This document shows positions 55,049 through 60,958 of a stretch of 64,000 bases of DNA, piece after piece. Every line of letters starts with the position of its first letter. The stretch's first letter is position 1. The notes beneath the pieces are model-generated. The model was not told the DNA's origin, searched no databases, and saw nothing but the letters and a program-made list of their open reading frames with translations. Source of the stretch: a virus; the IMG/VR virus record IMGVR_UViG_3300009124_000009, positions 1 through 64,000 of that record, one strand, 5' to 3'. Position numbers and translations under genes: made by a program.

Positions 55049-55255
55049 TCAATCCCCAGTGTGAACGTAATAGAGAAATCCTTCGGCAATCATATACTCC
55101 GAAGTTTTCTCTATCTTATCACTTAGTGTTTGCTGTTCAGTATCAACCAAGAACTGAAACAGTTTCACTTGCTCATCCACTGTCATTTGCTTGTTTCGCA
55201 TAAACCTGTGGAAAAGTAGTTTGTATTCCTCTGGTCCTGTGAATTGCTTTGGCAT
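55049..55255 (-). CDS. 68-residue helical protein, unknown
   Basis: MPKQFTGPEEYKLLFHRFMR and NKQMTVDEQVKLFQFLVDTE form two or three helices, with EYMIAEGFLYYVHTGD at the end. An upstream ATG at 55288 would place the first codons across the -10 box of a strong promoter, so the ATG at 55255 is preferred. The codons for LLFHRF contain a TTTTCCACA box on the coding strand. The downstream gene starts 4 bases after its stop. Confidence 0.7.
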   Translation of the reverse strand: MPKQFTGPEEYKLLFHRFMRNKQMTVDEQVKLFQFLVDTEQQTLSDKIEKTSEYMIAEGFLYYVHTGD

Positions 55256-55279
55256 TGTTTTCTGAACCCTGACAGTGTT

Positions 55280-55308
55280 ATTATACATGAGATTGGGGAT
55301 TTTGTCAA
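55280..55308 (-). promoter_or_regulatory. Consensus sigma-70 promoter
   Basis: TTGACA (55303-55308), a 17-base spacer and TATAAT (55280-55285) on the coding strand are a perfect match to the bacterial housekeeping consensus. The start site should be about 55273, giving a leader of about 18 bases before the ATG at 55255. It probably works with host RNA polymerase right after infection. Confidence 0.92.
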
Positions 55309-55394
55309 GTGGTTGTGATAGATTTGGATTCGTGATGTTTAGAGGGTTGACAACTCGTTAGCGAGGATGCTAAGACTACAATTCCTCCGAACAT
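55305..55394 (-). CDS. Possible 29-residue lipoprotein-like peptide
   Basis: The frame from the ATG at 55394 encodes MFGGIVVLASSLTSCQPSKH and nine more residues. A short hydrophobic stretch followed by L-T-S-C resembles a lipobox, and the frame stays open upstream through GTG codons (VVECVILLIMFGG), which would lengthen the hydrophobic part. There is no good ribosome site and the stop codon lies in the -35 box of the next promoter, so the peptide may not be made. Confidence 0.3.
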   Translation of the reverse strand: MFGGIVVLASSLTSCQPSKHHESKSITTT

Positions 55395-55452
55395 TATCAG
55401 AAGAATAACACACTCAACCACATTTATTTTGACATTTAGATAAAACCCCGCG

Positions 55453-55496
55453 TTTTCCACAATGTTAGATTTTCTTGTGGAAAAAGTTGTGGAAAA
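55453..55496. promoter_or_regulatory. Cluster of three TTTTCCACA boxes (candidate DnaA-type origin)
   Basis: TTTTCCACA occurs on the plus strand at 55453-55461 and on the minus strand at 55476-55484 and 55488-55496; a fourth perfect copy is at 55207-55215 (minus strand). The outer pair forms an 11-bp perfect inverted repeat, GTTTTCCACAA/TTGTGGAAAAC. This is the motif I recall as the DnaA box of cyanobacterial oriC. The surrounding gap (55395-55570) is AT-rich and has no supported gene. Binding by DnaA or origin activity is inference; the repeat could also act as an RNA structure. Confidence 0.6.
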
Positions 55497-55570
55497 CTAT
55501 TCTTACTGTTTCTTTGAGAGTGAGAACAATGTAAGACAATTCCTCTTTGATTGTTGTTTGTGTGTTGTGA

Positions 55571-55807
55571 TTACTTTCCATCTAATAGTATTACCTCGTG
55601 CCAATACTCTCTAAAACATAAGAGACAAACTTCATTGTTTGGTTGTTTAGCATGTGGATCAGGATTAGGGTAAGATCTTATACAAATGGTGATGTATCTG
55701 TCATCGATGAATCTAACAAAACCTTTGAAATCTTTCCACTGAACATGATCATCTAGAGAAAAAGTTGTTGTAGTGGGTTTAGTTTGGGAGGGTGCATTGC
55801 TGTCCAT
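55571..55807 (-). CDS. 78-residue hypothetical protein
   Basis: MDSNAPSQTKPTTTTFSLDD leads to a small beta-rich domain (HVQWKDFKGFVRFIDDRYIT, ICIRSYPNPDP) and an aromatic end (CLLCFREYWHEVILLDGK). The VQWKDFKGFVRFIDD pattern resembles short SH3-like or KOW-like barrels, a resemblance by eye only. The start lies within the 3' end of the upstream gene (55-base overlap). It is the last gene of the operon served by cassette b. Confidence 0.65.
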   Translation of the reverse strand: MDSNAPSQTKPTTTTFSLDDHVQWKDFKGFVRFIDDRYITICIRSYPNPDPHAKQPNNEVCLLCFREYWHEVILLDGK

Positions 55808-56055
55808 TTCGTTGTTAGCGATGGGTCAATGATTGATCCTGGTTTCTTGCTATTGATTGGGGAATGAATAGCACGAGTTTTGTTATGAATAAACCCCCAG
55901 ATTGTTTGGACTTGTTCGTTAGTGTAAGTGAACTTATTAGGGGGATGGACTAACCATACAGCAGTGAAAGTTTTATTGAATGGTGTTACTTTGTAGTGAT
56001 AGTCTTTTGGGGGTTTGTGTGGTAGAGGGGGATCAATAGCGATTGGATTGTTCAT
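55753..56055 (-). CDS. 100-residue Pro/Lys-rich protein, unknown
   Basis: From the ATG at 56055, MNNPIAIDPPLPHKPPKDYH leads to YKVTPFNKTFTAVWLVHPPN and a helix (NEQVQTIWGFIHNKTRAIHS), ending with PPKLNPLQQLFL. The last 18 codons overlap the following gene, so one of the two ends may be less constrained. A TTG start at 56070 is possible. No family was recognised. Confidence 0.6.
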   Translation of the reverse strand: MNNPIAIDPPLPHKPPKDYHYKVTPFNKTFTAVWLVHPPNKFTYTNEQVQTIWGFIHNKTRAIHSPINSKKPGSIIDPSLTTKWTAMHPPKLNPLQQLFL

Positions 56056-56191
56056 ACAATTTACGATCAAGATAGTCTAAATGTTGATCGGGCGTCATGT
56101 AATCTTCAACACAACCAGTATAATATATGTGCGAACGAATAGGGCGAGTGTTGTTACGAACTGAATTGGTTTGGCGTTGTTGACGTGACAT
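56033..56191 (-). CDS. 52-residue hypothetical protein
   Basis: MSRQQRQTNSVRNNTRPIRS, with five arginines in the first 20 residues, is followed by HIYYTGCVEDYMTPDQHLDY and LDRKLYEQSNRY. The basic head and acidic, tyrosine-rich tail suggest a small nucleic-acid or protein binder. It overlaps the next gene by 23 bases. Longer upstream frames lack a convincing start. Confidence 0.6.
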   Translation of the reverse strand: MSRQQRQTNSVRNNTRPIRSHIYYTGCVEDYMTPDQHLDYLDRKLYEQSNRY

Positions 56192-56195
56192 CGAA

Positions 56196-56408
56196 TCAGG
56201 GAAAGTAAGGGGTGAGAATGTTACGATAGTCGATGTATTTGATACAGAAACCAACAGCAGATGTGATTTCTTCGATTAGATCATCGGGGTCAGATGCTTC
56301 CCAATATGATCCTAGAATCTCCTCGTAGATTTCCTGTTGTTCATTAGGTGAAAGTTCAAAATTGTCATCCTCAAAATCAAATGTGATTTCAGTGATTTGG
56401 TATTGCAT
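56196..56408 (-). CDS. 70-residue acidic helical protein
   Basis: MQYQITEITFDFEDDNFELS, then PNEQQEIYEEILGSYWEASD and PDDLIEEITSAVGFCIKYID. It is very acidic and mostly helical. The ATG overlaps the stop of the upstream membrane-peptide gene by one base (TAATG type). Family unknown. Confidence 0.65.
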   Translation of the reverse strand: MQYQITEITFDFEDDNFELSPNEQQEIYEEILGSYWEASDPDDLIEEITSAVGFCIKYIDYRNILTPYFP

Positions 56409-56608
56409 TAGTTGAACAAATCGTTGAGGATAGATTTAGCAGTAGGTTCGGGGCGGATTTGCTCACTTGCCCAGTCTAATCCGTTTGCAATGTTAGAACG
56501 AGTGTCAGGGGAGTTAGCAATCAGAACACCGATGACAATGAGGAGAAGAACTTTCACTTGAGTTGCGTAGAAGTTTGCGGAACGAGATTTAGTGAGTGAC
56601 TTGAGCAT
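56408..56608 (-). CDS. 66-residue membrane protein
   Basis: From the ATG at 56608 (one base after the previous stop) MLKSLTKSRSANFYATQVKV forms a basic head, followed by a hydrophobic helix (LLLIVIGVLIANS) and a soluble tail (NIANGLDWASEQIRPEPTAK). The basic head before one membrane helix predicts an N-in topology. Longer upstream frames would overlap the 101-residue gene in another frame and are rejected. Confidence 0.65.
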   Translation of the reverse strand: MLKSLTKSRSANFYATQVKVLLLIVIGVLIANSPDTRSNIANGLDWASEQIRPEPTAKSILNDLFN

Positions 56609-56609
56609 G

Positions 56610-56915
56610 TTAGTAACGAGAATCACCTGCGACGATTGCATCATCCATGCCCGCAACTTCTGCTGCTTGCTCCCAAACATTGTAGAACATATCCCAAGCA
56701 TAGTTGTCTGCAACGAAGGTGGAAATGTCACACATTTCGCATACCCAATCGTATGCCATATCTGCATCTGCATTGTTATCAACGACGAAATCGTAGAGTT
56801 GTCCGATAACATCGCAGAAGCGAGAATCTTCTGCAAGAGAAACAAAGAACTTGCCAGTTTCGTTGTCGATCATGATACGCTTGCCAGTGATGGAGTGTGC
56901 AGATTTGTGAGTCAT
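56610..56915 (-). CDS. 101-residue cysteine-containing acidic protein
   Basis: MTHKSAHSITGKRIMIDNET opens the protein, followed by KFFVSLAEDSRFCDVIGQLY and an acidic, aromatic middle (DMAYDWVCEMCDISTFVADN) with a C-E-M-C pair, ending DDAIVAGDSRY. The start at 56915 lies just after cassette b; an upstream extension would encode the cassette and is rejected. First gene of a six-gene operon reaching to 55571. Function unknown. Confidence 0.7.
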   Translation of the reverse strand: MTHKSAHSITGKRIMIDNETGKFFVSLAEDSRFCDVIGQLYDFVVDNNADADMAYDWVCEMCDISTFVADNYAWDMFYNVWEQAAEVAGMDDAIVAGDSRY

Positions 56916-56964
56916 TTTGTTTGAGGTTAGTGTGTGTGGGGTTCGTTTCCCCCCCGTTGAAACC

Positions 56965-57023
56965 AATATAGGGCATTTGGGGGGTCTGTGCCAGAAAAGT
57001 GGACACCGTGCCGACTGGCACAC
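56965..57023 (-). promoter_or_regulatory. Promoter cassette b (variant)
   Basis: The element GTGTGCCA...GTGTCCAC occupies 56999-57023, and TATATT at 56965-56970 is the best -10 candidate, 34 bases away instead of 35. The spacer shares ACCCCCC with cassettes a and c. A G-run beyond the -10 (GGGGGGG) and a TCAAAC stretch lead to the ATG at 56915. This is the most divergent -10 of the group. Confidence 0.6.
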
Positions 57024-57030
57024 TAGTTCT

Positions 57031-57204
57031 TTACACTGTGGCAGGTGACAGACTAACATCAACTCGCTTTAGATTCAATCCAGCAAGTTGGTCAATCACG
57101 CGATCGTGGATCTTCGTGCAAGCATTTTTTGCACGAGATTGTTCATACCAAATGGTCGTACATCCGTCGTTGGTCTCTACTTGAACGCGAATAGTTTGAG
57201 TCAT
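57031..57204 (-). CDS. 57-residue hypothetical protein
   Basis: MTQTIRVQVETNDGCTTIWY followed by EQSRAKNACTKIHDRVIDQL and a C-terminal strand (LKRVDVSLSPATV) predicts a small beta-alpha-beta fold. It has two cysteines. The ATG overlaps the stop of the upstream 75-residue gene (ATGA) and its stop lies 8 bases before the conserved element of cassette b. Unknown function. Confidence 0.65.
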   Translation of the reverse strand: MTQTIRVQVETNDGCTTIWYEQSRAKNACTKIHDRVIDQLAGLNLKRVDVSLSPATV

Positions 57205-57428
57205 TGGAGTGTGAAATTGGGGATGAAAGTGAACTCGTATTTACCATCTTGCGGATCAACTCCGCCCACTAACCATTCTTCACAAATTGCAATCGCATCT
57301 TCATTGTTTCCTTCTTTGATACGATCTTGCATTGCTTCAAACAACGTGTCTGCCATGTTGTCGATAGAATGTTCCATTTCAGGGGTTTCGTCGTTGTTAG
57401 TGAACAGGTCGAGAGTTGAATCGTGCAT
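57201..57428 (-). CDS. 75-residue acidic protein
   Basis: From the ATG at 57428 the product starts MHDSTLDLFTNNDETPEMEH, continues with a helix (SIDNMADTLFEAMQDRIKEG, NNEDAIAICEEWL) and ends in beta segments (GGVDPQDGKYEFTFIPNFTL). The helical pair resembles a TPR-like unit. The gene shares 4 bases with the next one and starts 10 bases after the 63-residue gene. No named family. Confidence 0.65.
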   Translation of the reverse strand: MHDSTLDLFTNNDETPEMEHSIDNMADTLFEAMQDRIKEGNNEDAIAICEEWLVGGVDPQDGKYEFTFIPNFTLQ

Positions 57429-57438
57429 TGTTAGAAAC

Positions 57439-57630
57439 TCAGAAAGGATTGGTCCAGTTGTTGTACTGATTCTCGGAAATGTAACCCTCTTTGCAGAGTG
57501 AATCAGTGAAGTCATTCCATTCGGTACGCTTCCAAACTACGTCATTCTTGAGTTTGGGATGTGCAATAGTGATGACTTTCCAGTTATGACGAAACTGTGA
57601 AAGTGCTTGTGCTTTTGTGATGGTTCGCAT
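57439..57630 (-). CDS. 63-residue basic/aromatic protein
   Basis: MRTITKAQALSQFRHNWKVI leads to TIAHPKLKNDVVWKRTEWND and FTDSLCKEGYISENQYNNWT. It has four tryptophans and many basic residues. A good ribosome site (AAAGGA) precedes the ATG by 6 bases, and cassette c lies directly upstream. First gene of the operon continuing through 57031. Function unknown. Confidence 0.68.
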   Translation of the reverse strand: MRTITKAQALSQFRHNWKVITIAHPKLKNDVVWKRTEWNDFTDSLCKEGYISENQYNNWTNPF

Positions 57631-57655
57631 TGCGTTCCTTTCGGTTGATGCTTAT

Positions 57656-57715
57656 AGTATGGCACACCCTAGGGGCGTTCGGGGGGTTTAGTGTGCAGTT
57701 CGGTGATTGGCACAC
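57656..57715 (-). promoter_or_regulatory. Promoter cassette c
   Basis: The element (57691-57715) reads GTGTGCCAATCAC... GCACAC and is closest to a palindrome. CATACT (57656-57661) preceded by TGC starts exactly 35 bases away, with CCCTAGGG between. No -35 consensus at 17 bp. The element also encodes the last residues of the upstream peptide. Confidence 0.75.
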
Positions 57716-57858
57716 ACGTCATCGTAAGATGCACCTACGGGGATAGATTTGCAGAAACGTTCTAACTTAGCGTCCTGCATTTTGCTGACTGATTGAATGG
57801 CAGAAGAACCAATCACACCGCCCATGATGAGAACAAAAGCGAGAAGAATGAAGCGCAT
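57688..57858 (-). CDS. 56-residue secreted or membrane-anchored peptide
   Basis: MRFILLAFVLIMGGVIGSSA is a textbook signal or anchor sequence with Arg before a 15-residue hydrophobic core, followed by IQSVSKMQDAKLERFCKSIP and a Cys pair (FCK...DVCANHRTAH). Cleavage after the A of SSA is possible. The last ten codons coincide with cassette c. It shares a TGATG junction with the upstream gene, indicating coupling. No family was recognised. Confidence 0.65.
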   Translation of the reverse strand: MRFILLAFVLIMGGVIGSSAIQSVSKMQDAKLERFCKSIPVGASYDDVCANHRTAH

Positions 57859-58109
57859 CAGATAACCTCCTGTGCCAGGAACTTGTTGATAGTTTCTTCA
57901 GGCACGAAATCTTCACAAAACTCGCGCAACTGTTGCTCGTCTTCCATACAATAGAGAGAATAGATTTCATCTAAAATCTGATAATCGCTGCACGATTGCA
58001 TGTTATTCTCAATAGTATCGATGGCAAAAGATACGAGATCTTGCATATCCATAGCATCAACAATCTGTTGAGCGTAGGTTTCAATTAGTTGTGCGCGTTG
58101 CATAGTCAT
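57858..58109 (-). CDS. 83-residue acidic helical protein
   Basis: MTMQRAQLIETYAQQIVDAM, DMQDLVSFAIDTIENNMQSC and DEIYSLYCMEDEQQLREFCE form a helical, acidic domain with three cysteines. Similar helical proteins with (D/E)LxxFxxDxIxxN occur in cyanomyoviruses as hypotheticals, from memory. Position between two coupled genes supports co-translation. Confidence 0.68.
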   Translation of the reverse strand: MTMQRAQLIETYAQQIVDAMDMQDLVSFAIDTIENNMQSCSDYQILDEIYSLYCMEDEQQLREFCEDFVPEETINKFLAQEVI

Positions 58110-58136
58110 TGTGGTGAAATAATGCGGAGAAAAGGA

Positions 58137-58373
58137 TCAGCAGCAGGCAGGAGAATAGTTAGAAGAATCAGTCAGAAAGTCTGTGACTTCGTAACCAAGA
58201 TCAAGACGCGCATTTACGGTTTCGATCATCTCTTTACGAGACATAAGACGGATGGATTTAGTCATTTCATCACCCATAAACTTGAGGGTGTAGACAAACT
58301 TATCGCTGAGAATTGCATGGGGTTGAAACTCAACAACCATAGCGCGGGATTGACCTTTTGAAGTGAGTTGCAT
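58137..58373 (-). CDS. 78-residue hypothetical protein
   Basis: MQLTSKGQSRAMVVEFQPHA (beta), ILSDKFVYTLKFMGDEMTKS (beta hairpin) and a helix (RLMSRKEMIETVNARLDLGY) suggest a compact alpha-beta fold; the C-terminus is SNYSPACC. First gene after cassette d, and 27 bases from the next gene. Function unknown. Confidence 0.68.
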   Translation of the reverse strand: MQLTSKGQSRAMVVEFQPHAILSDKFVYTLKFMGDEMTKSIRLMSRKEMIETVNARLDLGYEVTDFLTDSSNYSPACC

Positions 58374-58398
58374 GTGCTTTGCTTTGTTTGACTCTTAT

Positions 58399-58459
58399 AG
58401 TATGGCACCCTATGGGGCGGAAATCAATCGGTAGTGGACACTTTGACCAACTGGCACAC
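58399..58459 (-). promoter_or_regulatory. Promoter cassette d (with partial -35)
   Basis: The element (58434-58459, GTGTGCCAGTTGGTCAAAGT and GTCCAC) is the best-conserved copy together with those in a and f. CATACT at 58399-58404 starts 35 bases away. TTGATT lies 17 bases before it and could act as a weak -35 box. The leader TATAAGAGTCAAACAAAG is identical to cassette e. Confidence 0.8.
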
Positions 58460-58460
58460 C

Positions 58461-58628
58461 CTAGAAAACATTAGTCCACCTCGCGTGATTTGCTTTGCTG
58501 ATTCTACCCTCTGCCAACATATTGTCGCAGACGTTGACAAAGACTTGAAACTTTTCCTCTCTAGTGAGAGAATGTGGTTCAGCAGCAGTAGAAATCACCC
58601 TAAGCATTTGTGCCTTTGATGTAATCAT
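58461..58628 (-). CDS. 55-residue hypothetical protein
   Basis: From the ATG at 58628, overlapping the previous stop (ATGA), the product reads MITSKAQMLRVISTAAEPHS, LTREEKFQVFVNVCDNMLAE and GRISKANHARWTNVF. It is a two-helix, basic, soluble peptide with a KFQVFVNVCDNML helix like small cyanophage conserved proteins. Its stop TAG directly abuts the cassette d element. Too small for a confident family call. Confidence 0.6.
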   Translation of the reverse strand: MITSKAQMLRVISTAAEPHSLTREEKFQVFVNVCDNMLAEGRISKANHARWTNVF

Positions 58629-58867
58629 TTGATGGAAACGTTGAAGTTTTGAAGATCAGTTTGTGTGATGGTTTCTTTACCCGAGAGCATCGAAAGATCC
58701 TCTCTAAGTGTCCACATTTTGTCATCTTGTGCGATAACAGCAAACCCGAAAACACCTGCGGTTGGCATCATGTAGAGACCATGCTTTTCTGCCTGTTTAG
58801 CACTACCAAACCCACGGGCAGTGATAGTCCAATCTTTACCGAAGTATGCACAAATGAAATCAGTCAT
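58625..58867 (-). CDS. 80-residue hypothetical protein
   Basis: The ATG at 58867 follows a strong GGAGG at 9 bases (within the end of the upstream gene), preferred to an upstream TTG. The product MTDFICAYFGKDWTITARGF has a beta-rich, aromatic N-terminal half, then GLYMMPTAGVFGFAVIAQDD and a helical end. It may be a small globular enzyme accessory; no family is recognised. Confidence 0.68.
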   Translation of the reverse strand: MTDFICAYFGKDWTITARGFGSAKQAEKHGLYMMPTAGVFGFAVIAQDDKMWTLREDLSMLSGKETITQTDLQNFNVSIK

Positions 58868-58872
58868 TATAA

Positions 58873-59076
58873 TCAACCTCCGAAGTTGTCATCCATGAAG
58901 GCAGAATCCTGCCCACGATCATCACCGAACATTTCAGTGTAGAGGTCAAGATTCTGATTCTTGTACTTCTCGTTGGTCATCCAGATCTCTTGCTCAATCC
59001 ATGCAAGTTCTGCGCGTTTCTTTAGCAGTTGCTCACGCAGATCGTAGAGTCGTTGATTGCGTTCGGTTAGAGTCAT
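58873..59076 (-). CDS. 67-residue coiled-coil protein
   Basis: MTLTERNQRLYDLREQLLKK and RAELAWIEQEIWMTNEKYKN give a continuous charged helix typical of a coiled coil. The tail is acidic (LDLYTEMFGDDRGQDSAFMD) and ends FGG, which encodes the ribosome site of the next gene. First gene after cassette e. Possibly a dimeric adaptor; function unknown. Confidence 0.68.
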   Translation of the reverse strand: MTLTERNQRLYDLREQLLKKRAELAWIEQEIWMTNEKYKNQNLDLYTEMFGDDRGQDSAFMDDNFGG

Positions 59077-59101
59077 TTGTGTTCCTTTGTTTGACTCTTA
59101 T

Positions 59102-59163
59102 AGTATGGCACACCTGAGAGGCATCCACAAGCGCCTGTGTGCCACTTTAGGCAACTGTCACAC
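59102..59163 (-). promoter_or_regulatory. Promoter cassette e
   Basis: The element (59137-59163, GTGTGACAGTTGCC... GTGGCACAC) is an imperfect inverted repeat. CATACT (59102-59107) preceded by TGC starts 35 bases away. TTGTGG lies at -35 with a 17-base spacer. The element contains the stop codon of the upstream 63-residue gene. Confidence 0.78.
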
Positions 59164-59349
59164 CCCAAACCCTCCTTTATCTTCTTTTTCCATCCTACGG
59201 TTAGCATCAACGATCTCACGAAGTTTATTCTTCATGAATCTCAACTCTTCCTCTTTGTAGAGAAATGGGTTATCATCACCGTTCTGAATTGCTTTCTTCA
59301 GTTTCTTGATTTGCGATCGAATTGTTGGCATTGGTTTGTAAGAAATCAT
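59158..59349 (-). CDS. 63-residue basic helical protein
   Basis: MISYKPMPTIRSQIKKLKKA is strongly basic, followed by a long helix (LYKEEELRFMKNKLREIVDA) and a Lys/Glu tail. This could be a small coiled-coil or DNA-binding protein. ATGA overlap with the oxygenase gene upstream indicates coupled translation. Confidence 0.68.
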   Translation of the reverse strand: MISYKPMPTIRSQIKKLKKAIQNGDDNPFLYKEEELRFMKNKLREIVDANRRMEKEDKGGFGV

Positions 59350-59990
59350 CGGACAATTTGTTGCTCGTAATATCCATCGCCCATTATTCCTTTGACAGAA
59401 TAATTGACAACGACATTCAGTCTATCATCATTTGATAGATTTTCTGGTGTTCCATGAAACGTAAATGCAGGAAATATGACCATTGTTCCTGCTTGTGGAC
59501 TGATAGTCATTTCATTAGCATTTAGTTCATTGGATCTTTCTAGTCTGGGTTTCAATGATGGCGTCATCCAGGTATGACGTAGACTCTCTTTTTCAAACTT
59601 TAGTCCACCACCATCCTCAGGCATTTTAGTGTAAAGTATGCCAGACCAGAGACAATTCTCATGGCAATGTTGTGGAGCAAAGTCTAATGTCTTGTGCCAC
59701 ATTGACCACGAGCGATTGCAATCTAGTTTAGTTGACTCTTTATCAACTGCCAGGGCATCATACACATAGTGATGCATTTCTGCTTTGATTGCATTAGAAA
59801 CGTCATCAAACTGTGGTAGTTTGAGAATCTCTTTGTTGACAGTTGTTTTACCTGTTGTGTTGTTACCCTTTACATCTTCCCACTCAAGATCTAGAAGACG
59901 TTTGTTGACATCTTCTAGATCAAGATTGTACTTTAGATGTATATCCTCTTCGATGTAAAGTGGGATTGCGAATAGTGGTAGAATTGCCAT
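59346..59990 (-). CDS. 2OG-Fe(II) oxygenase
   Basis: The 214-residue product matches the phage-type putative 2OG-Fe(II) oxygenase family (PF13759-like): FAIPLYIEED opening, FAPQHCHENCLWSGILY with His108/His110 and Glu111 as first iron ligands, GTMVIFPAFTFHGTPENLSN with His179, and DDRLNVVVNYS where Arg190 would hold 2-oxoglutarate. A HxE rather than HxD pair would be slightly unusual. Such enzymes hydroxylate proteins, nucleic-acid bases or small molecules; the substrate is unknown. Common in cyanomyoviruses. Coupled to the next gene. Confidence 0.85.
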   Translation of the reverse strand: MAILPLFAIPLYIEEDIHLKYNLDLEDVNKRLLDLEWEDVKGNNTTGKTTVNKEILKLPQFDDVSNAIKAEMHHYVYDALAVDKESTKLDCNRSWSMWHKTLDFAPQHCHENCLWSGILYTKMPEDGGGLKFEKESLRHTWMTPSLKPRLERSNELNANEMTISPQAGTMVIFPAFTFHGTPENLSNDDRLNVVVNYSVKGIMGDGYYEQQIVR

Positions 59991-59991
59991 A

Positions 59992-60501
59992 TCATTTCAT
60001 ATAAAGGTAACCACCTGCCCAGTCTGCTTTCTCATAACACTCCTCGCGAGATTTGTCATCGAGTAGATTATAACGAGCACCCTTTGCAGGAGACTTGAAT
60101 GATGCAGGTTTGAAAACATCGCCCGTCTTCTTGTCTACAAAGGCATGAACTGAGCGACTGCTAGAGTTATCCTGCTCCATGATAATCTTATAGTATTTAC
60201 GTCCTTCTTCAATAGGAAATGCAACCTCAGGATCACTATTAGCGATCTGATCTATGCGCTTTTGATGATAGTCTGCCTCAGACATGTTGCCTGCATTGGC
60301 AGCAAAGAAAAGAGAGCGTTTGTGTGATTGCATACAGCGAATCTTATAGTCCATGACTAGATTCTCACACAGCATGAGAGTATAATGATCTACCTGTTCT
60401 TGAGTTGATTGGCGTTCACCTTCGGTTGCACAATACTCAGCAAAAGACATACGTTCTTTCTCTTTGTTGTTGAGATGGATTTGATACTTGATTGCAGACA
60501 T
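59992..60501 (-). CDS. 169-residue conserved hypothetical protein
   Basis: MSAIKYQIHLNNKEKERMSF is followed by a helical, charged middle (RCMQSHKRSLFFAANAGNMS, HQKRIDQIA) and a C-terminal beta-rich part (KYYKIIMEQDNSSSRSVHAF, VDKKTGDVFKPASFKSPAKG, ARYNLL, EECYEKADWAGGYLYMK). This C-terminal arrangement recurs in cyanomyovirus genomes as I recall; its function is unknown. It starts 2 bases before the 65-residue gene stop and ends 1 base before the oxygenase. Confidence 0.75.
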   Translation of the reverse strand: MSAIKYQIHLNNKEKERMSFAEYCATEGERQSTQEQVDHYTLMLCENLVMDYKIRCMQSHKRSLFFAANAGNMSEADYHQKRIDQIANSDPEVAFPIEEGRKYYKIIMEQDNSSSRSVHAFVDKKTGDVFKPASFKSPAKGARYNLLDDKSREECYEKADWAGGYLYMK

Positions 60502-60503
60502 AA

Positions 60504-60701
60504 TCAGTTTTCGTTGAGGAAATCGTGAAGTGCTTCTTGATACTCTTCGTAGGAAGAATAACGATCTTGAAGATGTGCAGGAACTTGCTTTGCAGCAGGT
60601 TTCCGACAGTCACTGGCATCATAACCAGATTCGATGAGAGTTTGAACGTATGGATTTGAGTGCATTTGTTTCCAGTAATTAGAGTCGAACTTTGGCATCA
60701 T
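60504..60701 (-). CDS. 65-residue hypothetical protein
   Basis: MMPKFDSNYWKQMHSNPYVQ, TLIESGYDASDCRKPAAKQV and YEEYQEALHDFLNEN describe a small helical protein. The ATG overlaps the stop of the basic 86-residue gene by 4 bases. Promoter cassette g ends about 20 bases upstream. Function unknown. Confidence 0.68.
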   Translation of the reverse strand: MMPKFDSNYWKQMHSNPYVQTLIESGYDASDCRKPAAKQVPAHLQDRYSSYEEYQEALHDFLNEN

Positions 60702-60958
60702 TGGGTTTTTCCCTTTGATTGCTTAGCAATCTTAGCACCTGGGGACCGCTTTCGGCGTGGTTTGGGTGCAGTTTCAGGATTGGCACACTCTAGTACGAAT
60801 GTACCTTTCTTCAACTTGTATTGTTTGATATACTTTTCCGCGTTCTCTTTGCAGTGGAAAAAGCATAGTTTCATGGGAGGTTTTTTCCTCCCTTCTTTAG
60901 GTCCATCCTGGTGTTCTAGACGCCAGGGCATACTCTCGTAGGGAAACTTTTCAGACAT
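60698..60958 (-). CDS. 86-residue basic protein with regulatory DNA in its 3' end
   Basis: From the ATG at 60958: MSEKFPYESMPWRLEHQDGP, then KKPPMKLCFFHCKENAEKYI, KQYKLKKGTFVLECANPETA and a very basic tail (PKPRRKRSPGAKIAKQSKGK). The two cysteine-histidine pairs could bind metal. The tail codons correspond to cassette g. It overlaps the nuclease-like gene upstream by 8 bases. Function unknown; possibly nucleic-acid binding. Confidence 0.68.
   Translation of the reverse strand: MSEKFPYESMPWRLEHQDGPKEGRKKPPMKLCFFHCKENAEKYIKQYKLKKGTFVLECANPETAPKPRRKRSPGAKIAKQSKGKTQ
60729..60788 (-). promoter_or_regulatory. Promoter cassette g (inside a coding region)
   Basis: The element (60764-60788, GTGTGCCAATCCTGAAACTG then CACCC) closely matches cassette c. 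TAAGAT at 60729-60734 preceded by TGC starts 35 bases away, replacing CATACT. The whole cassette is read as the C-terminus of the 86-residue protein. Confidence 0.68.
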
